Shown piece after piece: positions 46,691 to 59,800 of a stretch of DNA of 64,000 bases. The stretch comes from Apostichopus japonicus (lineage: Eukaryota > Echinodermata > Holothuroidea > Aspidochirotida > Stichopodidae). Position 1 is the first letter of the stretch; every line of letters begins with the position of its first letter. The position numbers and the translations under genes were made by a program. The DNA lies in contig NC_092582.1 in the NCBI RefSeq assembly GCF_037975245.1, forward strand, positions 7,605,001-7,669,000. Reading direction: 5' to 3'. Below the pieces are notes generated by a model. That model had not been told where the DNA came from. It worked only from the letters and a program-made list of their open reading frames with translations, and did not search any database.

Positions 46691-47021
46691 ATATCAAGTT
46701 ATATCTGCCCAATTTTTTTATCTGGCCAGATATAAATTCCAGATCTGCAGCAGATCTGGCCCAGATTGAAATTCCAGCTCTGGGCCAGATCTGGATTTTT
46801 ATATCTGGCCCAGATCTGGGATTTCGGTAAGGGTGCATGCTACAGTACTGTACAACATTCTTACAATGTGTGTGAAACACTTGTTCTTAGTTAAACTTGG
46901 CAAATCGCTAAGAAACGATTGGCAGTGGAGCGTCTCTACATAGCGAAACAGCGAACAGAATCCAAAGCACCGAGTCTTGTCTCGACATGTTTTTAGAACA
47001 GTACTCAGTGCAACGTTTCCT

Positions 47022-47535
47022 AGCCTAATGTGCCTAAAGTCCACACAAAACGCGAGGCCTAATATTACTATTAAAAATGATATGTTACCCCGAAAGGATA
47101 AGGCACGAAGTTTCCTTCTTGCTTTTTGTTACTTCTGGTAACCAGAACTTATCGGGCAATAAAATAAACACGTATCAAAAAGGTTTTGCCCTTCAACACG
47201 AAACTATTCTCGTTTAAACTTTCTTTCAGTCAAAGTCGTGAACTTCGTACTCGTACACTGGCCTAATGTGCCTAAACCCCACACAAAACGCGAGGCCTAA
47301 TGTTACTACAAAAATGGTCTGTTAGTGTTACGCCGAAAGGATAAGGCACGAAGTTTCCTTCTTGCTTTTTATTGCTTCTGGTAACCAGAACATATCGGGG
47401 ATTTAAGTAAACACGTCTAAAAAGGTTTTGCCCGTCAACACGAAACTATTCTCGTTAAAAACTTGAAATAAAGCTGAAATAAATAAATGAAAACTTCCTT
47501 TCAGTCAAAGTTCGTAAACTTCGTACTCGTAGGCC
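47022..47535. repeat. Direct duplication of about 240 bp
   Basis: cctaatgtgcctaaa...gcacgaagtttccttcttgc occurs from 47022 and again from 47262 with small indels. Confidence 0.85.
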
Positions 47536-48266
47536 TACTCTGGATGTTTACAATAAACAATTGTGATGCATATAACGTGTGTTGGTTACATCAGCGATCG
47601 GTTTACGCTACCTCCACGCTATGAAAAGCGTTGTATCGATTGGTTCACTCCCATTGTGTCGGTGATGAATAGCGAGCGAGGGGAATTTGCGTTCCTTTAT
47701 TTGGAGTGCGGGGAAAGTAGCGTTCCTTTATTTGGAGCGGGGTTAATTACAGTTAAGCTGACTTTTGCACTGAATCGCGCTAATCTTTACCAAGTTACTT
47801 ATTGGCGGGACTGTAGGCTAATTTGTGCCGGGCGGTAAGGCTGAAATTGACCTTGAGTACCGGGCGGAAATTTTGAGAGCTGGGTAGCACCGCCCGGCGT
47901 GGTGACAACCCTGCACTCTAGCAAAATGACTAAATTCGGAATTTCCGACTGTCGCACTCTTTTTTACCTAGGCCTATTCATATTTTCTTGTGATTGTGAA
48001 TGACGTAAAAATGGAAAAATTTCGGTCAAAATTGACCTTTAATCAGTCATATTTACCACGTTTTCCTTGCCACTTTGAGAAATTGTATCTCGCGATCCTT
48101 ATACTCCACCATACAACACTTCGTATGATTTTGAATACTCTAAAAAAAATGCCTAATAGAACAACCGTACAACGTTCGCCAGCTTCAATTCGGTTTATTT
48201 ATGAACTAATTTTGCTATTGGGTAGGTCGACCCTGTTCGCTAGCTTTAAGTAAGTTCAGTATCTAT

Positions 48267-49015
48267 TAGGGACGTATCCAGGGGGGGGGGAGCAACAGCC
48301 CTTCAGTGTCAAAAAAATGTTAAAACTGTTGGGGTTTTTTTGCATGGTATTTTGTCAGTGCTCTTTTGATCTTGGATACGTGTCAGCTCCGTTAACTCTG
48401 AAAATTCTGAAAATTTCTTAGACCCCTTCCCCCATATCGATCGCAAAATGTGCTCCCCTCCCCCCCCCCCCCCGTGCAAAGTCTGGCTGGGTCGCTGGTA
48501 TATATACAATTAAAACACTCAATGCTTTGACGAAGATGATAGGCAGATTGTTCATGTGAGTGATAAAAAGCCCCGTCCCCTTCAAAATACTATATATTAT
48601 TAAGCGCGCTAGGAAAAGCACTGTAATTTTGGGTAATTCACTATGTCGTCGAATATAATTTGTGGAAAAAATAATTCCCCTTTGTTACATTAACATAGAT
48701 TTTGTAGTTAGTAGTCTATGTAGCCTTCAAGCAGATAACTTATACTCAGTTGCTTACTTGCTTAACCAGAATGATTAATAAGTTTGTGAAGTGAGGGCCA
48801 GTGGGTACAAATGTATCGAAAAAAGTTCGGAACAAAAGTGCAGTCGCGAAAGATGGGGTGTCTGATACCTACCGTATCGTTGACAAGTAGAGCGAGGGGA
48901 GGGGGGGGGGTAAAAGTCAGTAGTCGGAATTCTCTGGCTTCAAAACCCATCCAGTTGGAATTTCAGCCACTACACCCCCCCCCCCCCCAATCATCAGGCC
49001 TTAGCTACGTCCCTG
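48267..49015. mobile_element. Possible hAT-like element with GGGACGTA ends
   Basis: tagggacgtatccagggggg at the left and cctagctacgtccctg-like sequence (ttagctacgtccctg) at the right form inverted ends with G/C runs. No convincing target duplication. Confidence 0.4.
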
Positions 49016-49019
49016 TCTA

Positions 49020-50350
49020 CATCATTACAAGGTAAAACCTGAATTTCCGATATCAAACGTCGATATATTTCAATACAATAAACGTCAAAGTTTCGCAGAT
49101 ATTTATAGAAGTTTTGAAATCAAAATAGTTGAACTTTGCATTTGCACAATAAGGTGAAATTACAAACGAGAGGTCGAAAAAATGGAGGGGGAAATATTGT
49201 TGACATTTTGCGATAGGATATGGGGAGTGAGGGAGGGGGGGGTGGATAATTAAGATTACTTAATATTTTTAAGGGTATTAAGGATCCTCCAGGCTCTTCC
49301 GGTAGTCATACTATGTGTTTCTTCAAATCAAGTTTATTTATCAAGGGTAACTCCGTCGGAAAACAGCTAAGTTTACTAGGCGAAATGTTATTATTATACA
49401 TTTTAACGTCAGTCTAGTCTTTTGCGAAAGGATGTTTAAAGATCCTTTAAAGTTTAAAACTTTAGATTTATCGGGGTTAATTTGAACTCTTCACTGACTA
49501 CACCAGCTGATGGATGAAGCAGTCAGTGCATTATTGTTTTGTAACAGAAATGACCCCCAAAGAATTACTGATGTGCCCGATCAATATAGCGTGATTGGCT
49601 GGCTTGGGTAGGCTTAATAAGCTTATTTGTATCCACGGTTAGGCGGAGTCGAGCTTATGTTCTTTGCTTATCTTGTCCAGTCTCTATCATATTGATGCGA
49701 TCCCATAAGCCCTGGTAGGATCAATGGTTTATGAGTGTATATTAACCCTACAATACCGTATAGCACCTGGTTGTCTATCCCTGTCGGTTGCATTTACCTA
49801 GTTATTGATTTGTTTTCATTCATCGACCAAATGGCTTTCAATAAGTGAACTCACCAGTCAACGGACTAAAAAAGGTCTTTGTTGTGTTTTCTATTGATGT
49901 CGGATTATTTTGGAGGTGTTATCAGAATACCCAAGATGCATCAGTCAAGACCCTGCCTGCCTCCTACGCCTTTCAGTATCTTATAGTCGGTGGTCACTGA
50001 GCCAACCTACACCCGCTGGCGTATTTTTTTTCCCAGGACGAACGTGGGCATCGGCCAATCAAATCCCTGGATTCCAAACATGTGACGCTTTTTCAAAAAA
50101 CATGTTCTGAATCTTTTTTCCTAGTTTTGACCCCAGATTATGAACGACGATCCTTCACTTACCTAGAGACTGGATCTGTAACCCACTTTCTAAACCCTAA
50201 CTCTGATTTCAAACGAATTTGTAAATTCCTGAAAAACCTGAACCCACGTTCGTCCTAGGAATAAAAATTAGGCCACCCGCTGACCGGTCGCTACGGATCA
50301 GAAGGGACTCGTGATACACACTTGGCGCAACATATCGCTGTCACGATACA
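49020..50350. other. Intergenic, no gene recognised
   Basis: Unique AT-rich sequence; no exon with a recognisable domain. Confidence 0.6.
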
Positions 50351-51245
50351 ATTATACAGTCTAGATAAAACAGGACTACCGAGGGTTAAAACTCACATTC
50401 TAGATATAACTGGACTGCCGGGGGTTAAAACCCACAGTCTATATATAACGGGACTGCCGGGGTTAAAACTCACAGTCTAGATATAACGGGACTGCAGGGG
50501 TTAAAACTCACAGTCTAGATATAACGGGACTGCCGGGGGTTAAAACTTACATTCTAGATATAACGGGACTGCCGGGGGTTAAAACTGACAGTCTAGATAT
50601 AACGGGACTGCCGGGGGTTAAAACTGTCAGTCTAGATATAACGGGACTGCAGGGGGTTAAAACTCACAGTCTAGATATAACGGGACTGCCGGGGGTTAAA
50701 ACTGACAGTCTAGATATAACGGGACTGCCGGGGGTTAAAACTGGCAGTCTAGATATAACGGGACTGCAGGGGGTTAAAACTCACAGTCTAGATATAACGG
50801 GACTGTCGGAGGTTAAAACTCACTGTCTAGATATAACGGGACTGCCGGGAGTTAAAACTGACAGTCTAGATATAACGGGACTGCCAGGGTTTACTCACAG
50901 TCTAGATATAACGGGACTGCCGGGGGTTAAAGCTGACAGCCCAGTTATAACGGGACTGCCGGGGGTTAAAACTCACAGTCTAGATATAACGGGACTGCCG
51001 GTGGTTAAAACTCACAGTCTAGATATAACGGGGCTGCAGGGGGTTAAAACTCACAGTCTAGATATAACGGGACTGTCGGGGGTTAAAGCTGACAATTTAG
51101 ATATAACGGGACTGTCGGGGGTTAAAACTGACAGTTTAGCTATAACGGGCCGCCGGGAATAAAACTCACAGTTTAGATATAACGGGACTGCCGGGGCCAA
51201 AACTCACAGTCTAGATATAACGGGACTGCCGGAGGTTGAAACTGA
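50350..51245. repeat. 39-bp minisatellite, about 23 units
   Basis: Unit contains gtctagatataacgggactg, then ccgggggttaaaactcaca. Copies vary at the ccgg/caggg position and in the gggg run length. Just outside segmental copy II. Confidence 0.95.
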
Positions 51246-53123
51246 AGTTGTTTGGTAGATTTTGAGTAACTTTACTCTTACAAAGTACCTGCCGAATGAC
51301 GGATTTATTTGTACTTCTGACGAGTCCGCCCTAACGCGAATAAGCTATCATCTTTATGGATACTACAGGGAGAGCTAATTTCTAAGGAGTTCAACTCCTA
51401 TCGAATGACGGGACGCTGCGACCATGTCTCAACCAGTGGCGTGCGGAGAGGCGGGGGGGGGAGTGTGGGGGGGGGGAAGAATCCAACCTCCGGGTTCAGT
51501 TGGGGCTTTTTTGCATACAATCCGGGAAGAAGTGGACCACTGCTACAGGTGTACCCTCACCGCCCCCTACCGTCATTCAAGCTTACACAAAGTATATATT
51601 TATCAAACCTTGCGTCTAGGGTTATTTATGAAGACCTAATTTAATGTCTAAATTTGCTTCTGAATGCCTCATTTGACGTCTTAGCTTTTATTTATCTCTG
51701 CGGGAGAACCTCCAAATCTCCTGTATAGGGCAGGCTCCCTCTGACCCTATCATAAAGGTTCAGCCCGCTACATTAATCAGTCGGGGGGGGGGAGTTGTGA
51801 ATTTATTAGTATTCATTAACACAGACTTCAGTTTCCAGCTACTTATAAAGAACTAACTTATATTGTCTCATTAATATTTGTTTACGGATGTGCATTTATT
51901 CCATCAATGCTAAACAGTGTCCCATTATTGAGATCTCATTCGAGCTACAAGTCCACAGGGGTGAGTTCTAGTAAAAATGGAATTTCCAAGTCGAGGGTGA
52001 AGGGATGGTGGGGAGGGGGGAGGTTGGGGAGGACGGGGTTGTCTTTGTCTTAATGCTCTTAGTATTCCCAACATCCAGTAATCTCAGACTACAATGTTGG
52101 CTATTTCTTATAACTTGCCGGAAAGTTCCACACCCAAGTTATATTACTTCCCGTCAGGGACGTAGCCATGTTTATAAACATATCATTTGGCTTTATGTCA
52201 GTAATCTAACAGAAACATTCAAATTACTTGGTGGTTTTGCATCGCTTCCTCTCAGTTCCGATTGCGTGGGATACACTGATGTAAAATTTATATTAAAGTG
52301 AAAAAAATAGTAATTGATGTCATATTATAATTATATGGTTAGGCATGTGTATCATTTATATTAAATATTGTACACATATATTATCTGCATTATCTGCTCT
52401 ATACAGCATATGTGCTAGTTTTGTTGTATCGCAGATATAATTTGACATTAAACGTATGACCGTCAGATGACGGAGATCCGGCACCCCAACCGCAACCCCC
52501 GCCCCACCTCCACCCTATGACTTGCATACTTGCGAAATTTCTGGTACTAAAACGGTAAATGCTGTATTATTTCTGGAGGAGGAAACTATAATCCCCTGAA
52601 ATTTATTTACTGTTTGCATTATATTGCATATTGCATCAATTATACATTAATACATATCTATTATATAATCTCGAATATAAATAATTGTAAAATGTAGTAA
52701 AAATGAACTTTCTGCAAGTGGAAACATTGCGATTAAATTTGAAGTACTACTAGTGTAAATTAATCAATAAATATATTATACTGAATAAGATAATAATATA
52801 TCAAATGAACATACGAACAGTTTGAATATGCGAGTAAAAGAACAGTTTTGGTTCCGAAATTAATTTTGTCGAGAGAAAGAAAATTATGTTAAAATCTTCT
52901 CTATATATGAAATAAGTCTAGACTATATAACAATAAGAACAAGAACAAGAATAATAAGTCTATATATGGTCAATATAATTTACTGCTTCGTCAACCATCC
53001 TTCCCCGTTCCTTTTGGAACCTGTAATGTTATCACTTACACGTCATATAAAAGCATATACGTCCGCAACAAAACTAACAAAACCCAGTCCACTTCGTAAT
53101 ATATGACGATGTTGTGATCAGCA

Positions 53124-53264
53124 TCAACCCATGCCGAGGAAACTTGCTATATCTTGAGCAAACGCCCGTAGCTGTCTAGCCATGTAGACATTTCGCTTTT
53201 CTACAGTACAGCTTGCGTCACTAGGGTCGGAATAATGGAACGTCGGTGTGGGTTCTGTCAAGTT
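53124..53264 (-). CDS. Copy II terminal exon 5a (distal, divergent tail)
   Basis: Upstream half identical to exons 5b and 5c; downstream half diverges and encodes LRAFAQDIASFLGMG then TGA, losing the terminal cysteine and ending two residues earlier. Frame and acceptor are intact, so it could give a variant C-terminus. Confidence 0.55.
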   Translation of the reverse strand, partial: NLTEPTPTFHYSDPSDASCTVEKRNVYMARQLRAFAQDIASFLGMG

Positions 53265-53392
53265 CTACAAGTGAATTTGAAGAAATAAGAACCATTAAAA
53301 AAAGACTGTTATTAATAGAACAGTTTTGGTTCAGAATGAGCAGAAAATTCACAAACACCCAGTCCACTTCGCAATCTCTGACGATGTTGTGA

Positions 53393-53539
53393 TCAACATC
53401 CACCGGTATCGAGGAGGTATGCTATGTCTCGAGAAAAATCACGTAGCTGTCTAGCCATGTAGACATTTCGCTTTTCTACAGTACAGCTTGCGTCACTAGG
53501 GTCGGAATAATGGAACGTCGGTGTGGGTTCTGTCAAGTT
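53393..53539 (-). CDS. Copy II terminal exon 5b (middle tandem copy)
   Basis: Sequence identical in coding content to exon 5c, 275 bp further along, with the same acceptor. Alternative or redundant terminal exon. Confidence 0.6.
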   Translation of the reverse strand, partial: NLTEPTPTFHYSDPSDASCTVEKRNVYMARQLRDFSRDIAYLLDTGGC

Positions 53540-53667
53540 CTACAAGTGAATTTGAAGAAATAAGAACCATTAAAAAAAGACTGTTATTAATAGAACAGTT
53601 TTGGTTCAGAATGAGCAGAAAATTCACAAAAACCCAGTCCACTTCGCAATCTCTGACGATGTTGTGA

Positions 53668-53814
53668 TCAACATCCACCGGTATCGAGGAGGTATGCTAT
53701 GTCTCGAGAAAAATCACGTAGCTGTCTAGCCATGTAGACATTTCGCTTTTCTACAGTACAGCTTGCGTCACTAGGGTCGGAATAATGGAACGTCGGTGTG
53801 GGTTCTGTCAAGTT
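53668..53814 (-). CDS. Copy II terminal exon 5c (proximal)
   Basis: First terminal exon met after exon 4. Encodes NLTEPTPTFHYSDPSDASC, a helix with MARQLRDFSRDIAYLL and the end DTGGC. Acceptor cacttgtag. Confidence 0.72.
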   Translation of the reverse strand, partial: NLTEPTPTFHYSDPSDASCTVEKRNVYMARQLRDFSRDIAYLLDTGGC

Positions 53815-56800
53815 CTACAAGTGAATTTGAAGAAATAAGAAACATTAAAAAAAGACTGTTATATAAAACGTGACACCGTAATATATCGCTAACTATCCAA
53901 TTACAGTCGATAAATATGTTTGAACATGCTCTCGAGAGTTCCCAAGAGTAAGAAAGAAGTCATGAACCCTGAAAGAAATGCGTGGTAGGATTATGAAAAT
54001 AAAGATGATCATTTCATCATAAATGGGCGCTTATTGGCTAGCCAACTATAAAACCTAAGCAATCGGCTATCGCAAACTTGTCCGTGCTCTTTTGTAGCAC
54101 AACATGCACTTTATTTATACACGGCTTCTACCCTTTATACCCCTCCCCCCCCCCTATTCACTTAAACAATGAATCTCCGATCACGCATGCGCGTGGACGT
54201 TATCATAGGCGCTACCTCTTCATTAGGTGGTCTGTTCACAGATTCGCTATGCCGTATTACATAGGTACACTTTTGGAACTGGTTTGACGAGTTTCGTATG
54301 TCAAAGTCTCGGATGTTTCGGGGTTTGCTTTTCGCATTTTTGAGGGCATATTCAACAGAACACCAAAAATACTGTAAGGTGAAAAGGTGTTTTGACAGTT
54401 CTGTGGTGCGAGAATCAAAATCGATTTCAGAGGAGCAAATGCATCGAATGCGCAACGATTGACAGTATGGAATATTTCTGGTACAGTGACGTGGATGGCA
54501 ATTGCTTGGTAAAAGGTAGTTAGTTGTGCTTGTCCTTGGGTTCATTGAACAAGTCTGTCTTGAGTGAGCCATTTTGTAGGATCACTCTGGTGTCCAGAAA
54601 ATGAACGTCATATCTAGAAAAATCTGCAGTAAATTTGATTGTGTGATGAAACGAGTTTATGCCATCAATGAAGAGTTTTAGACTTGCCTCACCATTGATC
54701 CAAATCATGAAGATATCGTCAATGAAATGTAACCACGTGTGTGGTTTCAAGTTTTATAGAGAGAAAAATTCTTTCTATAGGTTTCCCATAAAGATTTTGG
54801 CAAAAGAGGGAGCCATTTTGGTACTCATTGCGGTGCCATGAATCTGGAGGTTGTGTTTGTTGCCAAATACCAGTTTATAGCTGGCCAAGATAAGTTTTTT
54901 TCGTGGGGGTTTTACGACGTTTCGGATTGAATGCTTTAGTGCAGGCCGAAATGCCTTCTTCGCTGGGGATATTTTTGTATAACGAAGACATTTCCAATGT
55001 TACTAACAGAGTGGAAGGGGGAAGAGTTTTTATTTCCCCAATATTGCAAGTGAAATCCGTAGCGTCCTGAACATAGGACGGAACAAAAGATTGGATGAGA
55101 AGATCCACGAATTTGGAGATTTTTTGTCAGTAGCCGTTCCATTACCAGAGATTATGGGCCTCCCAGGATTGCCTTCTTTGTGAATTTTGGGCAGAAAATA
55201 GAAGCGACCAGGTTTTGGGTCGTTTGTAAGGGGGTTCTGGCCTAACCGTAACCGTCGGTCAATGGACCCGATAGAGACTATATATGTTTTGGATGACTCT
55301 TTTCACGTTTTGTGTGATTTCTTGAGTGGGATTAGAATCCAGGAGTTTGTAGTGTTGATGGTTGCCGAGTAGTCTGTTTGCTTCCTCTCTGTAGAATTGT
55401 TTGCCCATAGCGACAATTGCAGAACCTTTGTCGGCTGGCTTGATGACAATATTATCACGCTTCCGGAGTTCATTGATAGCCTGTCTCACAGTTTTGCTGT
55501 TTAACATGCGTAACGTGGTTTAAAATACCTCTTTAGGTAGTTTTCTAATGACGTCATTGAGATGTATGTACGTATTAGAAGCTAAACGTTCTATGGCAGT
55601 TGTGGACTCTCGATTTCTAACGATGTCGAGGGCAGCTTGAAACATTTTGGTGGTGTTGTATACTGCGGAGATCCCTTCGATCTTTAAAGAGTAAAATATA
55701 AGCAATACTGAGAATTTCACGAAATTTCACGAAAATAAAAAGATGAAGATGCCAAGATGATCAGACAAACAGATTAAAAGTCACAATGATATAATTTCTA
55801 AACCCTAAAACGCTACATTGTTCAATTTGGTGACTGTATTCGATGAATAGGTATACAAACACAAAATCAGGTTATCTCCTTTGACAGGTTGTTAATTAAA
55901 AAGAGCTTTTGTATTCCTAATAATTCACTTATAAAGAGCATGCAGCTGAAACTGTTTTAAGTAGATAGATCTCTTAGTATTGATTTGAAGGAGGGTTTAG
56001 GTTTAGGTATAGGGTACGCATCATGGCTTTGTGAGAATGACCTAAATTTACAATCTAAGGCAATTTAGAGGTTTAATTTAGCTCATCGTTAAACCCACCT
56101 GCCTCCACTCTTCATTAAATCCTTCAATTCCATCCGCACACTCTGTCCGTCCTGATTCTCTCTGAATAGAAACCAAGGAGAATAAGAAAGAAGAAAAAAC
56201 ACAAATTGAGGCAAATTGTTGCAAAATGTTTATTTCAAATTACAACGGTGAGTTTGAAGGTATAAACAATCTGTTTAATGTAGGCCTACTGTAACACTGT
56301 GGTTTGAATTCTTGCCAAAAGCCAAAGGGATCAATGCGAATGTGATGGCGTGCGTGTGTATTTGCTTGTATCTGAAACCCAAACATGTGAACACACTACC
56401 TCAAATAGTACATGTTGGTTGAAGTTCATACTTGGTATGTATATAGATCCTCCTTTGATGCGTACAAGAACTTTATCGAAGTTAACGGTAGTTGAAGGTC
56501 AGTTCATGTCAACCAAGGTCAACTTCCTCTCCGTGTATACAACACACAATATAGGTCTTTTAATGGTTTTTGTGTGTGATTAACATGTATCCTACCTACC
56601 TACAGACAAACCATGGTTTAGTGTTTCGTTTGCTGAAAGATATTATGTATTATGTGGATATACAGGTAAAACGAGAAAGCTGTTGTCATCATGCAGGTCA
56701 GTGCACACGATTAGTTGATGTTATGGAATGCTTCGGCGACGTCTAGTGATCGTTGTTCCATAGGTCATTGCTGTAATTGCTCCGGGGTTATTAAATGGCA

Positions 56801-59800
56801 TAATGACTGTATTAGTAATCCTATTGTTAGTTTGCATGGGGACATAGCCTGTATCATTTGTAAAAATACTCGAAATCACTTTCAAGCATGTGACGACATT
56901 AATTCCCCTCTCAGTTCTATTGATCCTGATATCAATTCTGTTCAAAGTTTTCAAGCTACTAACTGCAAGTATTATGATTACAATTTCTTTCAAGATATTA
57001 CCAACGATTTATGGGATCAGAAACTTACCTTGTATCATGTGAATGCTAGGTCTCTGAATAGTAACTTTAATAATTTATTATTATCACTGAGATCCGTTAG
57101 GCATATTTTTTCTGTTATCGGTATAACCGAGACCTGGCTTGGTAATCCTAATACTTTACATACTCTCTACAACATCCCTGGGTATAATATGGAACATGCC
57201 TCTAGGCAAGGGCGTGGTGGAGGGGTCGCACTATATATCAATTCATCTCTTAAATACAAATCTCGTTCAGATTTGAGTTTATTTGTAGAAGGCGTATTTG
57301 AGTCGACTTTTATAGAACTACAGGCTTCTCATTCGCCAATCACCATAGGGGTTATTTATTGCCCCTCCGGTGTTAGCGAAACTGTGCTTGACATGTTCTC
57401 TACTTTATTTATTTCATTGAATCGAGAAGACAGGAGTTGTTTCTTAATGGGCGATTTTAACTGTAATCTCTTAATTACATCGGAAAACATCGGTAATCAG
57501 TTTATCAACCTTGTACACTCTCACTCTTTTCGTCCACTCCACAATTTGCCTTCTAGGATAACGTCACACTCTGCTACACTTCTTGGTGTAATTTTTACGA
57601 ATAGTCCATCACTGTCATCTACCTCGGGCATAATTTGTGACGACATTTCGGATCATTTCCCTGTTTTTACTATTGTTGAAATTGACAATGTTAAAACTAG
57701 TATTCCGTCAATTACTTTAAGGAGGCACGTTAATCCAGCAACTACACGGTTATTTCGGTCTGCTATTGAAAACGAAACTTGGCAAGATGTCTTTTATGGC
57801 AATGATGTAAACGTTGCATTTGATCAGTTTAATAAAATATTTAGTAAGCATTTAAACAACTGTCTTCCGTATGTTCCTAGTACAAAGAAGGGTATTAGTG
57901 ATAAGAGTGACTGGATGACTCCTGCCATCCTTAATTCTTGCCGTACAAAGAATCGTTTATATAAAAGATATCTCCGTAGTCGCACTGCAAACAACTTGAA
58001 CGACTACAAACGTTTTCGTAATCGTCTTACGTCTGTTATCAGGCTGGCCAAAAAGTCTTACTACACCAATATGTTTAATAATAACAACCAGGATGCGAAA
58101 AGTATGTGGCGGTCAATAAATACACTTTTACATGGTCGACAAGCTAATCGCACTCCTGAAAAGATTAATTATCAGGGGGTCAGTTTTTCTAATCCATTGG
58201 ATATTGGAAACATTTTTAATGATTATTTTACTACTATTGGTCCAGCCACTCAACATAAGATTCCTAATGTTAATTCTCACTACAAAATGTACCTGCAAGC
58301 ACCAGTCATTGACTCTTTATTCATTATTCCTGCAACAAGAGATGAGGTCCTTCAAGTACTTCTATCACTCAAGCCATCCGCTGCTGGTTTTGATGGTGTT
58401 TCTGCTATTATTGTAAAACATGTTGCCCATTCATTATGTATTCCACTCACATATCTTTGTAATCTCTCTTTTGAGCTTGGTGTTGTTCCCACATCTTTAA
58501 AAATAGCTCGAGTTGTTCCTGTCTTTAAGGCCGGTGAAAAGGAATCCGTGAATAATTATAGACCCATTTCAGTTCTCCCATGTTTCTCCAAGGTAATCGA
58601 AAAAATAATGTTCTCGCGGTTATATAACTTTATTGCTAAGCATAATTTACTGTATAACTATAAATTTGGTTTCCTTCCTGGCCGCTCAACTACACATGCT
58701 ATTTTACATTTTACTTGTAAAGTTATGGAAGCTTTCGAAAATAATCAGTATGCTTCTGGTATATTTCTGGATCTGTCGAAGGCGTTTGATACCCTTGACC
58801 ATAACATTTTACTTGAAAAACTTAGTCATTATGGAATCCGGGGAACTGTACTTCAGTGGTTCAAAAGCTATCTTGCTGATCGTCACCAGTTTGTTGTTAT
58901 TAATAATATAAATTCTGATTCTAAGCCAATTAAGTGTGGTGTTCCTCAAGGGTCCATACTTGGTCCATTGTTGTTTATAATTTATGTTAATGACCTCTAT
59001 AGAGCCAGCAAAACATGTCATATAATCTCTTATGCTGATGATACTAACCTGTTCTTTTCCAGTAATGACATTAATTTTCTATTGGATACTATACAGAATG
59101 AGTTTACATATATTCATGATTGGTTTTGTGCAAATAAATTGTCACTAAATGTTAAGAAAACTACCTCTATTGTGTTTAGTACACTTTCAAAGCACTTAAA
59201 TCCTAACATTAATAGTATCAGACTTTGCGGTGTTGATGTTATGCTGTCTAAGACTACTAAATTTCTTGGGGTTTATATAGATAATCATCTTTCTTGGAAT
59301 AATCATATTCAGAATATTTGTGTGAAAGTGTTTAAAGGCGCTGGAGTTCTTAATAGACTTCGCCAAATCATTCCCAGAAGCACATTGGTCACTTTGTATA
59401 ATACACTCATACTTCCCTATCTTACATATTGTAATGTTATTTGGGGCAGTACCCATGCCTCTAGAATTCAACCCCTTTACTTACTTCAAAAGAGAGCCAT
59501 TCGTTACATTTGTAATGCGGATTACCTCCAGCATACAGCACCCCTGTTTACTACTCTTAACGCTCTTAGTATCTATGATATAAATCGTTACTATGTTGGT
59601 ATTTTTATTTTCAATTGGTTACATGATAATGCTCCGTCGACATTTGGCAACTATTTTCAGTTACGTAACGATCCTTATCCCAACCGTGCGCCAAATCAAT
59701 TGACTGTTCCTTACTTTAGACTTAGGTCTGCACAACTTGGTATTCGTTATGTCGGCGTAAAACTTTGGAATTCCCTCCCTACTACTATTACTGGTGGTAA

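Larger units (their letters stand above)
44478..46834. mobile_element. Nested inverted-repeat element made of ccagat/atctgg modules
   Basis: Ends cccttactgaaatcccagatctgg and its inverted form (46808-46832) enclose both satellite arrays. Target duplication not resolved. Confidence 0.65.
44190..47913. mobile_element. 3.7-kb hAT-like element carrying satellites
   Basis: Inverted ends CAGGGTTGTCACCA; flanks cactcgag (44182-44189) and cactctag (47914-47921) are a 7/8 target duplication. No transposase. Its interior holds another terminal-inverted-repeat element, two tandem arrays and a direct repeat. Confidence 0.85.
53040..53870. repeat. 275-bp tandem triplication of the terminal exon and flanks
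   Basis: Exon acceptors fall at 53264, 53539 and 53814, exactly 275 bp apart. The two upper units are near-identical; the lowest is a hybrid whose lower half is a different, related sequence. Copy I has one unit only (39240-39470). Confidence 0.9.

Noticed and set aside
53221-53403. Repeated 60-codon minus-strand frames (also 53496-53678)
   Set aside because: They read the terminal exon of copy II in the wrong frame; the correct frame is fixed by the acceptor and matches copy I.
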